A stretch of DNA of 64,000 bases from Bacillus pumilus (GCF_003431975.1 NZ_CP027116.1:1054001-1118000), one strand, 5' to 3'; positions 17,864 to 24,284 are shown, numbered from the stretch's first letter. Numbers and translations are program-made. Notes: generated by a model from the sequence alone, not told the origin.

Positions 17864-18673
17864 ATGAACTTTAAAAAAATAAGCAAGCTTGTTGATCTTC
17901 GGGGAAAAACGAAAAGTAAAGGAAGGTATTCAAATGTCAGTGTAAATGCAAAGACCGATATTGCAGTACATCACAGTTTAACAAAAACGGGAAACAGTGC
18001 AGCTTTTGCAAACTATCATGTAGGTAATCATGGTTGGCCGGGTGTAGCTTATCATTTTGTAATTCTCAAAGATGGTACGATTGAATGGAATCATGATCTA
18101 GGAATCAAATCCTATCATGTAGGAAACTCAAACAGTTTTGCTATCGGCATTTGTCTTGTGGGTGATTTTAGAAGCGAAAAGCCGACAACAGCACAGGAAA
18201 CAAACTTCCGAGCTTTAGTAACGGCCTTGAAGAAAGATATGCCTAATTACAAAAGAACAAGAGGGCACAATGAGTTTCCGGGCTATTCTTGGAAAGCGTG
18301 TCCTGTCTTTGATTATAAAGCGGTTTTAGCTGGTACAGTAAAGCAAACAACAAAAGCCCAACCTGTAAAATCATCGCCATCAAAAAGCACAACTAAGCCT
18401 AAAACAACATCTAAAAAGATATACAACCTGCCAACAGGCATTTTAAAAGTAACTAAGCCATTAACGAAAGGGGCAGGCGTAAAAGCCGTACAGGAAGCAC
18501 TAGCCGCTCTTTTCTTCTATCCTGATAAGGGAGCAAAAAACAACGGCATTGATGGTTATTATGGACCAAAAACAGCGGATGCAGTCAAGAGGTTCCAACT
18601 CATGCACGGTCTTGCTGCCGATGGCATTTATGGTCCAAAGACAAAAGCAGCTCTCGAAAAGCTATTAAAATGA
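17864..18673 (+). CDS. N-acetylmuramoyl-L-alanine amidase (endolysin)
   Basis: 269 residues. Residues 20-160 form an Amidase_2 (T7 lysozyme-like) zinc domain, with the ligands in IAVHHS, TRGHNEFPG and SWKACPVFDY. A Lys/Thr/Ser-rich linker (about 170-190) leads to a peptidoglycan-binding domain at the C-terminus with GIDGYYGPKTADAVKRFQ and DGIYGPKTKAALEKL. It cleaves the stem peptide from MurNAc for host lysis. An in-frame start exists at 17819, but it falls inside the hairpin; ATG 17864 has GGGGAG upstream. Confidence 0.93.
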   Translation: MNFKKISKLVDLRGKTKSKGRYSNVSVNAKTDIAVHHSLTKTGNSAAFANYHVGNHGWPGVAYHFVILKDGTIEWNHDLGIKSYHVGNSNSFAIGICLVGDFRSEKPTTAQETNFRALVTALKKDMPNYKRTRGHNEFPGYSWKACPVFDYKAVLAGTVKQTTKAQPVKSSPSKSTTKPKTTSKKIYNLPTGILKVTKPLTKGAGVKAVQEALAALFFYPDKGAKNNGIDGYYGPKTADAVKRFQLMHGLAADGIYGPKTKAALEKLLK

Positions 18674-18704
18674 AAACCTGTAGTCATATGTCTATAGAAA
18701 AAAG

Positions 18705-18740
18705 TTAGCCCCTGTCCTTAATGGATGGGGGCTTTTTTAT
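18705..18740 (+). terminator. intrinsic terminator of the lysis operon
   Basis: AGCCCC and GGGGCT arms around a 14-base loop are followed by TTTTTTATTT. It marks the end of the canonical phage late operon; everything further right up to comK is cargo. Confidence 0.85.
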
Positions 18741-18859
18741 TTCTCTTAAATTACATACTTTATTACTAATCCACCTTCACTATTCGGTTATTTGTAACTA
18801 TGGAAATTACTGTATATTTTAAGTTATGCTTGATGGGATTAAAAAGGGGAGGGTTTGAT

Positions 18860-19324
18860 TTGAATAAAAAATGGATAACAAGAATTTCATTATCCATTGT
18901 AGCTGCGTTGGGTATCTCCTGTACGCTTGGAGAGTTTGCAGATGCAAAAGCTAATCAGCCGCAATATGAACAAAAAACACCGTCTGAATCATTTACAAAA
19001 AACGATCCTGAATTATATAAAGGTGCGTTAGAGCTTGGCCTAACTGACAATGAAATCTTTAAAATCGACAGTCTTTTTGACAAAGAAGATAAAGCCACAG
19101 TACATAATCCTATACTTGTTGTGATCGGTATAATTACTGGGATGACCGCAATTGTGGGGAGTGGATATGCTGCTGGTCGCTATATCGCCAATCAACTTTA
19201 CAAGCGCAAGCAGTTAACGAAATCAACTTATAAAAAACACAGATGGGGTTTCAGAGCAGCACTAGTTCCGGTTATCGGAATTGCAGCAACATTTGGCTTT
19301 GATGACTACTATATGGATATTTAA
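18860..19324 (+). CDS. secreted/membrane cargo protein of the prophage, unknown
   Basis: 154 residues from TTG 18860, which has GGGGAGGG six bases upstream. There is a signal peptide (KKWITRISLSIVAALGISCTLGEFADAKA). An acidic stretch follows, then a hydrophobic segment at about residues 88-112 (PILVVIGIITGMTAIVGSGYAAG), a basic loop (YKRKQLTKSTYKKHRWG) and a final hydrophobic stretch. The secreted small protein with two hydrophobic hairpin helices and a basic loop resembles bacteriocin or pore-forming precursors in general design, but I do not recognise a family. It sits directly behind the lysis genes. Confidence 0.7.
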   Translation: MNKKWITRISLSIVAALGISCTLGEFADAKANQPQYEQKTPSESFTKNDPELYKGALELGLTDNEIFKIDSLFDKEDKATVHNPILVVIGIITGMTAIVGSGYAAGRYIANQLYKRKQLTKSTYKKHRWGFRAALVPVIGIAATFGFDDYYMDI

Positions 19325-19325
19325 C

Positions 19326-19460
19326 ATGTTTGAGTATATTTTGATTTTACTTATAGTTGCAACTTTGTTATTTACAGTCGTTGAGGTTTCAAAGCTCAAG
19401 AAAGAAAATAAATCCATCAAAAGTGAAATTGAGGATTTAAAGAAAAACATTAACAAATAA
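19326..19460 (+). CDS. small membrane protein with coiled-coil tail
   Basis: 44 residues: one membrane helix (YILILLIVATLLFTVVEV) then a charged helix (KLKKENKSIKSEIEDLKKNINK). It starts two bases after the previous gene's stop and so is probably co-translated. Pairing with a secreted, possibly membrane-active protein makes an immunity role conceivable; that is inference only. Confidence 0.55.
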   Translation: MFEYILILLIVATLLFTVVEVSKLKKENKSIKSEIEDLKKNINK

Positions 19461-19467
19461 AAATGAG

Positions 19468-19495
19468 TTGGCCGTCTTTTGAGCGGCCTTTCTTC
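19468..19495 (+). terminator. intrinsic terminator
   Basis: GGCCG and CGGCC arms flank TCTTTTGAG and are followed by TTTCTTC. It ends the two-gene cargo unit. Confidence 0.6.
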
Positions 19496-19551
19496 ATGCC
19501 ACTTACAAAGGGAACAACGGCATTTATGGACTGAAAACAAAAAAATGTTGA
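19496..19551 (+). pseudogene. collapsed remnant of an amidase peptidoglycan-binding domain
   Basis: The 18-codon reading frame translates as PLTKG joined to NNGIYGLKTKK. PLTKG and NNGIxGYYGPKT are about 35 residues apart in the intact amidase (18,450-18,580), so this looks like the same domain with an internal deletion. It is too short to function. It marks one recombination border of the cargo segment. Confidence 0.6.
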
Positions 19552-19563
19552 AATAAAAGTGAA

Positions 19564-19594
19564 AAACCTCTCTAAAAGGGAGGTCTTTTTTTAC
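19564..19594 (+). terminator. intrinsic terminator
   Basis: ACCTCTC and GGGAGGT pair around TAAAA and are followed by CTTTTTTTTA. It lies directly before the promoter of the next tiny gene. Confidence 0.65.
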
Positions 19595-19600
19595 CTAAAT

Positions 19601-19631
19601 TATAGACATAAGTCTATAGTTATAGTATAAT
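19601..19631 (+). promoter_or_regulatory. promoter with overlapping palindromic operator
   Basis: TAGACA (19603-19608) and TATAAT (19626-19631) are separated by exactly 17 bases. The -35 lies within the inverted repeat TATAGAC-ATAA-GTCTATA (19601-19618), a likely operator. The promoter serves the 35-residue gene at 19,651. Confidence 0.65.
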
Positions 19632-19650
19632 AAATATAGGAGGTGAGGAA

Positions 19651-19758
19651 ATGCTAGACAACATGATAAAAGTCCTTCAAATCATCTTTTACGTTGCATC
19701 TATAGCGTGGATTGCCCAACAATCACACGACGCAAACAAAGATAATAAGAAGGACTAA
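19651..19758 (+). CDS. tiny membrane peptide (35 residues)
   Basis: ATG follows an ideal AGGAGGTGAGG site. The peptide has a hydrophobic segment (VLQIIFYVASIAWIA) and a charged tail (SHDANKDNKKD). It has its own promoter and operator upstream and a hairpin downstream. The strong expression signals argue that it is a real gene; function unknown, possibly a regulator of membrane stress or superinfection. Confidence 0.6.
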   Translation: MLDNMIKVLQIIFYVASIAWIAQQSHDANKDNKKD

Positions 19759-19765
19759 CACTGGG

Positions 19766-19788
19766 GAAGCGAGTTAATCGCTCGCTTC
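19766..19788 (+). terminator. hairpin after the 35-residue gene
   Basis: GAAGCGAG and CTCGCTTC form a perfect eight-pair stem with a seven-base loop. Only TC follows before AATATAAT, so it may act as an mRNA 3'-end stabiliser rather than a strong terminator. Confidence 0.5.
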
Positions 19789-19820
19789 TCAATATAATTA
19801 TAACCAGTCTAGCATATAAT

Positions 19821-19979
19821 ATGAACCAAAAACAATTGATCTTCTTTATGATCCTCTTGAGCGCTGCTTCAATTGTAACACGTTCAATATGGACAAATAC
19901 TTTCACAACAGTAATCATGGCCGCGCTAATACTTGCAACGCTTTTTGTAATCATCAAAGATGTAGTAAGGAGCAGATAA
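19821..19979 (+). CDS. small two-helix membrane protein
   Basis: 52 residues with two hydrophobic segments (IFFMILLSAASIVT and TVIMAALILATLFVII) separated by RSIWTNTF, and a basic C-terminus. There is no obvious ribosome site: TATAAT lies immediately before the ATG. The gene is followed one base later by the DNA-binding gene, which suggests co-transcription. Confidence 0.45.
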   Translation: MNQKQLIFFMILLSAASIVTRSIWTNTFTTVIMAALILATLFVIIKDVVRSR

Positions 19980-19980
19980 C

Positions 19981-20223
19981 ATGGAATATCATTTGAAGAA
20001 CCGGCAGCAGGTTGAGGACTTCATTCAAAATGAGGTCCTCACCTCATCTGAAGCACAGGAAATATTAAACGTTAACAAGCAGCGCATGAGTAAATTGCAT
20101 ACTGATGGTCGAGTAAGCCCTATAAAAAAAGTGGGTAAAACTGTTTTATTCTTAAAATCAGATATTGAGCAGCTGAAAAAAGATTTAGAAGAAGGGCGGA
20201 AGAAATACCGCCCGTATGATTAG
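19981..20223 (+). CDS. small helix-turn-helix DNA-binding protein (excisionase/HTH_17-like)
   Basis: 80 residues. EVLTSSEAQEILNVNKQRMSKLHTDGRVSPIKKVGKTVLFLKSDIEQL is the winged-helix pattern of MerR-like/excisionase proteins: recognition helix, then GxVxPxKxxGxxLFxxxDIxxL. AAGGAGC precedes ATG 19981. It could be a regulator of the cargo module or a phage accessory factor. Confidence 0.75.
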   Translation: MEYHLKNRQQVEDFIQNEVLTSSEAQEILNVNKQRMSKLHTDGRVSPIKKVGKTVLFLKSDIEQLKKDLEEGRKKYRPYD

Positions 20224-20252
20224 AATTAAAATTTCCACTTTCTTCTTTCCTT

Positions 20253-20330
20253 TTGATGCATGGTCTAACGGCAGACGGCATCTATGGACCGAAGACAAAA
20301 GCGGTACTTGAGCAAGCAATGGGAAAATGA
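20253..20330 (+). pseudogene. 3' remnant of a second endolysin gene
   Basis: 26 codons without a start context encode MHGLTADGIYGPKTKAVLEQ and a stop. This is the same C-terminal end as the intact amidase (MHGLAADGIYGPKTKAALEK), but with clearly different nucleotides. It is therefore the tail of another lysin allele, not a recent copy. With the remnant at 19,496 it brackets the cargo genes. Confidence 0.75.
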
Positions 20331-20339
20331 AATGAGAAT

Positions 20340-20371
20340 AAAAACCCCCCTTTTCAATAAGAGGGGGGTTA
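20340..20371. terminator. bidirectional terminator between lysin remnant and abiF
   Basis: AACCCCCC and GGGGGGTT arms form an eight-pair stem with A-rich sequence before and T/A-rich sequence after. It can end rightward cargo transcripts and the leftward abiF transcript, whose stop codon overlaps the 3' arm. Confidence 0.8.
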
Positions 20372-21223
20372 TAACTTTATGTGCTTGTCCCATCCATCTA
20401 TAAAACCTAAGTGATGAATTTGGATGACATCTGAGTATTGTTCAAATAAAGTTTGAAGTGAATTAAAAAATCTCATCCATTCTTCGTTAGGAAGCAATCT
20501 TTTTAGAATATATACAACAGAAACCAATTTATTATTAGGTAAGGAAATTTCCTTAAATAATCTCACTTTCACTGTGAATTTCCTGTTGTATAACCTTGAA
20601 TAGTGAGCACTTATGTTTCTGACTGTTGTGATGCTGTGAAGCCAATTTGTTAGAGAGGAATAGTTTACTCCGTAAAATTCAGCAAGAATTTTCTTGTCTT
20701 TAATATGCATGTTGGCATAGAATTTAGACAAAATGTCCATTGAAAATATTTCGACTGCCACCCATAGTGGAAGTTGGGTATCATAATTCATTTTGTGATG
20801 CTTAACAAAAGTTTCTCTGCTATCATTTATTTTTTTCTCAACAATTTTTAGAAAAGAGGTATGTATCGATTCATCGTGGAAATTTTCCGACTTTTTATAA
20901 CCTAAACCTCCATAAAGATTAGAGAAGCTGTACGCAAGCTGGGATCGAAGTGTAATCTCAATGTACTCTGTTGCTTCTAAAAATAATCTTCTCAATTCTG
21001 TATCAAATTCATAAATTTTTATGGCTTGTTCAAAGGTTGAATTATTAATAAATCTGTCATTATGTTTAAGCTGTAGCATATATCCAGTTAACCTATAATA
21101 ATTAATTGTTCTAAGATATTTTAGTGCTTTTTGCTCATCTTCAATAATTAAACCACGTTCTTTCAATATTTCTAATTGCTCTGAATGAGTTTTAAATGTT
21201 TTTGAGGAAGTTGAAATTTCCAT
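20369..21223 (-). CDS. AbiD/AbiF-family abortive infection protein (Abi_2, HEPN RNase fold)
   Basis: 284 residues. The N-terminal YLRTINYYRLTGYMLQL is the Abi_2 signature. LRRLFLEATEYIEITLRSQLAYSFS follows at residues 78-102. A HEPN catalytic motif R-N-I-S-A-H lies at 202-207, in TTVRNISAHYSRLYNR. Proteins of this family abort phage infection, and HEPN members act as RNases. The gene is opposite to the phage late genes, has its own consensus promoter and is preceded by a short terminated RNA, as in the AbiF-associated RNA systems. It lies next to the attachment site, a usual place for prophage-borne defence genes. Confidence 0.88.
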   Translation of the reverse strand: MEISTSSKTFKTHSEQLEILKERGLIIEDEQKALKYLRTINYYRLTGYMLQLKHNDRFINNSTFEQAIKIYEFDTELRRLFLEATEYIEITLRSQLAYSFSNLYGGLGYKKSENFHDESIHTSFLKIVEKKINDSRETFVKHHKMNYDTQLPLWVAVEIFSMDILSKFYANMHIKDKKILAEFYGVNYSSLTNWLHSITTVRNISAHYSRLYNRKFTVKVRLFKEISLPNNKLVSVVYILKRLLPNEEWMRFFNSLQTLFEQYSDVIQIHHLGFIDGWDKHIKL

Positions 21224-21241
21224 AATATACCATCCTTTGGA

Positions 21242-21294
21242 TAAAAAAAAGACTCACCGTGGTCCGCATTGTTAAGAGGCGTGTGAGTTCTGTT
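21242..21294 (-). ncRNA. abiF-associated small RNA (candidate abiF motif RNA)
   Basis: A consensus leftward promoter is followed about 50 bases later by an intrinsic terminator, before abiF translation starts. The predicted transcript contains ACTCACACG and CGGTGAGT, which pair with a one-base bulge around CTCTTAACAATGCGGACCA. It ends in a run of nine U. A short structured RNA directly upstream of AbiF proteins is a described conserved arrangement (abiF motif); the RNA is thought to act as antitoxin or guide for the HEPN protein. I cannot align it to the published consensus here. Confidence 0.7.
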
Positions 21295-21300
21295 AAACAT

Positions 21301-21329
21301 ATTATATTATATGCTAATATAAGTGTCAA
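21301..21329 (-). promoter_or_regulatory. consensus sigma-A promoter for the abiF RNA
   Basis: On the minus strand TTGACA (21324-21329) and TATAAT (21301-21306) are both perfect and 17 bases apart. The predicted start is near 21,294. A perfect promoter implies high constitutive RNA levels, with read-through past the terminator giving abiF mRNA. Confidence 0.85.
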
Positions 21330-21365
21330 TAACATAAGAAAAGAAAAGCCTAGAGTTTTTGAGGA

Positions 21366-21560
21366 TTAATTTTTGAACCTCCATTCCTTCTTCTCTTTAT
21401 CCCATTCTATTTCATTTCTTGACATAAGGTTTTTAACTGCCTTACGGATCGTTTCCTCATTTTTACCTGTTTTCCTTTTAAGGTCATCCATTGTTGGGTT
21501 CTTGCGAAACCGGCTCATATTATAAATGATTCGATAAATTTTCCTTTCAAGATCAGTCAT
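21366..21560 (-). CDS. small winged-helix DNA-binding protein
   Basis: 64 residues. MTDLERKIYRIIYNMSRFRKNPTMDDLKRKTGKNEETIRKAVKNL is a compact winged helix with a clear recognition helix (NEETIRKAVKNLM) and a C-terminal wing (EIEWDKEKKEWRF). It is probably a regulator within the prophage right arm. A candidate RNA promoter starts just beyond its 5' end on the other strand. Confidence 0.7.
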   Translation of the reverse strand: MTDLERKIYRIIYNMSRFRKNPTMDDLKRKTGKNEETIRKAVKNLMSRNEIEWDKEKKEWRFKN

Positions 21561-21590
21561 ATCATCACCAAGGACATTTTATCAGAATGT

Positions 21591-21619
21591 TTGTTCGGTG
21601 TCTGAAAGTGGTGTATAAT
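21591..21619 (+). promoter_or_regulatory. promoter for a predicted prophage small RNA
   Basis: TTGTTC (21591-21596) and TATAAT (21614-21619) have a 17-base spacer. No coding frame follows. A terminator lies 110 bases downstream, so the product is probably a small RNA. Confidence 0.6.
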
Positions 21620-21624
21620 TAGAA

Positions 21625-21732
21625 TATACGGTTTACCCGCGGAAACGGGATTTTAAAAAATTCGTATATTTCAATGATTAACTTCTTCTTAATATTACTC
21701 ACACCCAACCATCCTCATGGATGGCTTTTTTG
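21625..21732 (+). ncRNA. predicted ~108-nt structured RNA beside attR
   Basis: Between the promoter and a strong terminator (CCATCC-TCAT-GGATGG then CTTTTTT, 21709-21732) there is no open frame with a ribosome site. The 5' part can fold as AATATACG (21623-21630) pairing with CGTATATT (21663-21670), enclosing an inner CCCG-CGGAAA-CGGG hairpin. Function unknown. Position beside abiF and the attachment site suggests a regulatory RNA, or an antitoxin for a system nearby. Confidence 0.5.
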
Positions 21733-21802
21733 ATGCCATTTTGATGCCTAAACTAAAAAACACTCAAAAACGAACGAGAACATACGATCGCTTTTGAGTG
21801 TT
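21733..21802. repeat. direct and inverted repeats next to attR
   Basis: TTTTGATGCC occurs twice with an 11-base period (starting near 21,728 and 21,739). An inverted repeat AACACTCAAAA (21759-21769) / TTTTGAGTGTT (21792-21802) follows. They lie within about 100 bases of the phage-comK junction and may be integrase arm-type or accessory sites. Confidence 0.45.
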
Positions 21803-21859
21803 GATAGGGTATTTGATGAAAGGTGAAAAATGATCAAAAACACCTAAAAACATCCCAAT

Positions 21860-22219
21860 GGTATTTCCCACAAGCCTCCAATTGTGATTGACTCATCCAA
21901 TCATTTGTATTTCTTCCCAACCTATTCATCCAACCGTCCTCAGTGCGGCTGGATCTCCCACAAATATATTCATACCTTCCAGGAATCATCCCTCGGAGAC
22001 ACGATGGTCACCTTTACAAATGAGCAAACCGTCAAACTCGATGTCTCATATAAATCATTTGAGAGTCAGGTGCACAGGACAGCGTATCTCCGAACGAAAT
22101 TTCAAGATCGTCTTGATGGAGGTGTTCCTAAGAAACAAGAGTTTATGCTGTATCCAAAGGAACAGCAGCTCAACCTTGTATACGATTTTATATTAAGGGA
22201 GCTTCGGAACAGATATTAA
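21860..22219 (+). pseudogene. comK, 3' fragment disrupted by prophage insertion
   Basis: ISHKPP followed by DSSNHLYFFPTYSSNRPQCGWISH and, later, RTAYLRTKFQDRLDGGVPKK and EFMLYPKEQ, then YDFILREL, closely matches the C-terminal two thirds of B. subtilis ComK, the competence master regulator. Homology stops at about codon 21,860 and a stop lies in frame at 21,845, so the N-terminal part is missing here and should be at the other prophage end. GTG 21884 could start a peptide but lacks a ribosome site. Excision would restore the gene, as described for Listeria phages in comK. Confidence 0.9.
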
Positions 22220-22225
22220 CCAAAA

Positions 22226-22247
22226 CCAGCGGCAGTAATGCCGCTGG
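22226..22247 (+). terminator. hairpin after comK
   Basis: CCAGCGGCA and TGCCGCTGG are perfect nine-base arms around GTAA, seven bases after the comK stop. The U tract is delayed, so termination strength is uncertain. Confidence 0.65.
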
Positions 22248-22330
22248 ACTCCTTATGACAAGAAGTTTTTTTATTTCTCATAGAAAAAAACATTGATAAT
22301 TATATAAAAAATTATATAATTTAAATATAA

Positions 22331-22348
22331 CATATAAAATTTTATATG
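22331..22348. promoter_or_regulatory. perfect 18-bp palindrome upstream of the D-threonine aldolase-like gene
   Basis: CATATAAAATTTTATATG is self-complementary and lies 25 bases before the start codon, in a very AT-rich stretch that also contains AATTATATAA/TTATATAATT arms (about 22,299-22,322). Likely operator for a dimeric regulator. Confidence 0.45.
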
Positions 22349-22373
22349 GTAAGCGACGTTGAAAGGGGATAGG

Positions 22374-23483
22374 ATGATGACTTATGAGCAACTGGATACA
22401 CCGGCGCTATTAATTGATAAACGGGTGATGATGGAGAATCTCACTGCTATGCAGCAATATGCGGATCGTCAGCAGGTCAAACTGCGTCCGCATACGAAAA
22501 CACATAAAACACCTAGTCTTGCCAAGTTGCAGGAAGAGATCGGGGCATCTGGCTTAACTGTAGCGAAAGTAGGAGAAGCGGAAGTGATGGCAGCGCACGG
22601 TCTGACAGATATCTTTATCGCCAATCAAATTGTAGGTGAGACAAAGCTTAAGCGAATTCGAAAACTGGCAGAGTCGATACAAATTTCATTTGGAATAGAT
22701 TGTGCCGAGCATGTGCATCAAATTGAACAGGTTTTTCACGGAGCAGAGAAAAAAGCAGAGGTTTTAATTGAGATAGAGGTTGGAGAAGAAAGATCTGGTG
22801 TCATTGAAGAGAGTGATTTCCGTCAAATCTTACAGGCGATTCAAACATGTGAATTCGTTCATTTAAAGGGAATTTTTTCTCATGATGGACATACTTACAA
22901 GGCGGAAAGTAAAGCACATTGCCGAGCATTATATGAAGACGCTGTGAATCGAACGCTTCAGTTTGCACAGATTGCGGAAGAAGCAGGTATTCCGCTAGAG
23001 GTTGTGAGCATAGGGTCGACACCGCCCTTCTTATTTCAATTTGATATTCCAAAGGGAGTCACCGAAATCAGACCAGGCACATACATTTTCATGGATGCCT
23101 CTCAGTCCAATGTGATCGGCACTTTTTCACATTGTGCGGCAGCCGTGCTGACAACAGTGATCAGTAAGCCAACAAAGACCCGTGTCATTACAGATGTTGG
23201 AGCCAAAGGTTTGACAGCTCAAACCCGTACAAAAGGGCTCACAAAAACAAAGGGATTAGGCAAAGTAAAAGACTATGATGATGTGTTTGTTTCAAGTGTA
23301 TTTGATGAGCATGCTATCATCTATCACGAAGGCTTCCGTCAAACCGTCCAGATCGGTGAGAAGGTGCAAATCATTCCAAATCATATTTGTCCGGCGGTCA
23401 ATCTCCATGAAAAAGCATACCTCATTCAAGATGGTGATGTAGTTGAAGAGCTTGAAATTGCTTGTAAAGGTAAACTTCAATAA
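22374..23483 (+). CDS. D-threonine aldolase / D-serine dehydratase-like PLP enzyme
   Basis: 369 residues from ATG 22374 (AAAGGGGATAGG upstream; in-frame TTG at 22,359 less likely). It has an alanine-racemase-type N-terminal barrel. TPALLIDKRVMMENLTAMQQY is followed by RPHTKTHKTPSLAKLQ, where the lysine of THKT binds PLP. EVGEERSGV and SIGSTPPF are typical of the D-threonine aldolase/DSD family. C-terminal HxCxxVN (NHICPAVN) supplies metal ligands. It should cleave or dehydrate a D-3-hydroxy amino acid; substrate cannot be told from sequence. Not in the B. subtilis comK-yhjD interval as I know it. Confidence 0.85.
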   Translation: MMTYEQLDTPALLIDKRVMMENLTAMQQYADRQQVKLRPHTKTHKTPSLAKLQEEIGASGLTVAKVGEAEVMAAHGLTDIFIANQIVGETKLKRIRKLAESIQISFGIDCAEHVHQIEQVFHGAEKKAEVLIEIEVGEERSGVIEESDFRQILQAIQTCEFVHLKGIFSHDGHTYKAESKAHCRALYEDAVNRTLQFAQIAEEAGIPLEVVSIGSTPPFLFQFDIPKGVTEIRPGTYIFMDASQSNVIGTFSHCAAAVLTTVISKPTKTRVITDVGAKGLTAQTRTKGLTKTKGLGKVKDYDDVFVSSVFDEHAIIYHEGFRQTVQIGEKVQIIPNHICPAVNLHEKAYLIQDGDVVEELEIACKGKLQ

Positions 23484-23801
23484 ATCAACAGGACAAGGCG
23501 ACTTCGTTTGGTATCATCATGATGACACGAAAACATCCACCATGAACATGAATTTGTTGAAACCAAATCCATATATCCAGTCGTCTATAGAGTGTATCTG
23601 TCGACTGTCCATGTCAACCAAATGACAGGGAAATGTGGATCCTTAGACGTATTTTCAAGCAATTCCTCATAAATCACAGAAGTGACACGAGCCGTTCTGT
23701 TACAATAAAAGAAATCATTTCTTGCAAAGTGTTCGTATGTGGTAAAGGATGCTTCTATTTGACCGATATGAACGAATGGGAATAAGAAATGGAGGCTCTG
23801 T
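23484..23801. other. 318-base intergenic stretch with possible decayed minus-strand gene
   Basis: No intact gene is supported. On the minus strand (23,585-23,836) a frame encodes a plausible protein-like end, GQIEASFTTYEHFARNDFFY and IYEELLENTSKDPHFPVIW. It has no ribosome site and its 5' end runs into the lipoprotein gene. It may be a remnant of a deleted gene. Confidence 0.3.
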
Positions 23802-24284
23802 ATGAAAAAACAATCGCATTTGATCCTGCTATTCACCTTGACAGTGACATTACTAGCAGCTTGTCAGCAAGCAGGTCAATCGCCTTCAAAAGAAGACAAG
23901 AAAGAAGCAGCGTATGAACAATGGGTTCAGCGCTATATGGATGAGTTAAATGAAGCATATGAAAACATGACCGACCAATTTATTTCAGATGGACAGGGAA
24001 AGATCCAAGTAAATAAAAAATTGAAAAAGGCGACGAAAGCCTTTGATCGTGTGATTCAAAAGGGGCTTACTCATCAAGAAGTTCCAGCCGCTTATCAAAA
24101 GGCGGATAAACAATTAAAGACAGGTCTTCATTCATTTGAAAAAGGAATGGGTCAGGTGGAGCAGCTATTAAAGCGCCCAGATCAAGAAAAGCTGTTTATT
24201 TCCGCTACTCATCATCTGCAAGATGGATTGAAGGAGACAGCTGCATTTATCGAAGAAGTAGGCCGCATTCAGCAATCAACGTAA
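23802..24284 (+). CDS. small lipoprotein of unknown function
   Basis: 160 residues. Signal peptide with lipobox LLAAC (Cys at residue 21), then a flexible QQAGQSPSKED stretch and an all-helical domain (AYEQWVQRYMDELNEAYENM, KLKKATKAFDRVIQKGLT, LHSFEKGMGQVEQLL). It should be exported and lipid-anchored to the outer membrane face. GGAGG precedes ATG 23802. The helical bundle resembles small Bacillus lipoproteins of unknown role. Confidence 0.8.
   Translation: MKKQSHLILLFTLTVTLLAACQQAGQSPSKEDKKEAAYEQWVQRYMDELNEAYENMTDQFISDGQGKIQVNKKLKKATKAFDRVIQKGLTHQEVPAAYQKADKQLKTGLHSFEKGMGQVEQLLKRPDQEKLFISATHHLQDGLKETAAFIEEVGRIQQST

Larger units (their letters stand above)
1..21860. mobile_element. SPP1-like prophage, right part, integrated in comK
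   Basis: A contiguous late-gene region of a long-tailed siphophage runs left to right (head, connectors, tail, lysis), then a cargo segment, and ends where the comK 3' fragment begins. The left end, with integrase, repressor, replication genes and the comK 5' fragment, lies outside the window. Gene order and the families of portal, capsid, Dit and Tal match phage SPP1. The right boundary is placed by where ComK homology starts (about 21,860); the exact att core cannot be defined without the other junction. Confidence 0.9.

Noticed and set aside
21884..22219. Independent short gene starting at GTG 21884
   Set aside because: Its whole length is ComK C-terminal sequence, and homology extends upstream of the GTG to the phage junction; it is a gene fragment.
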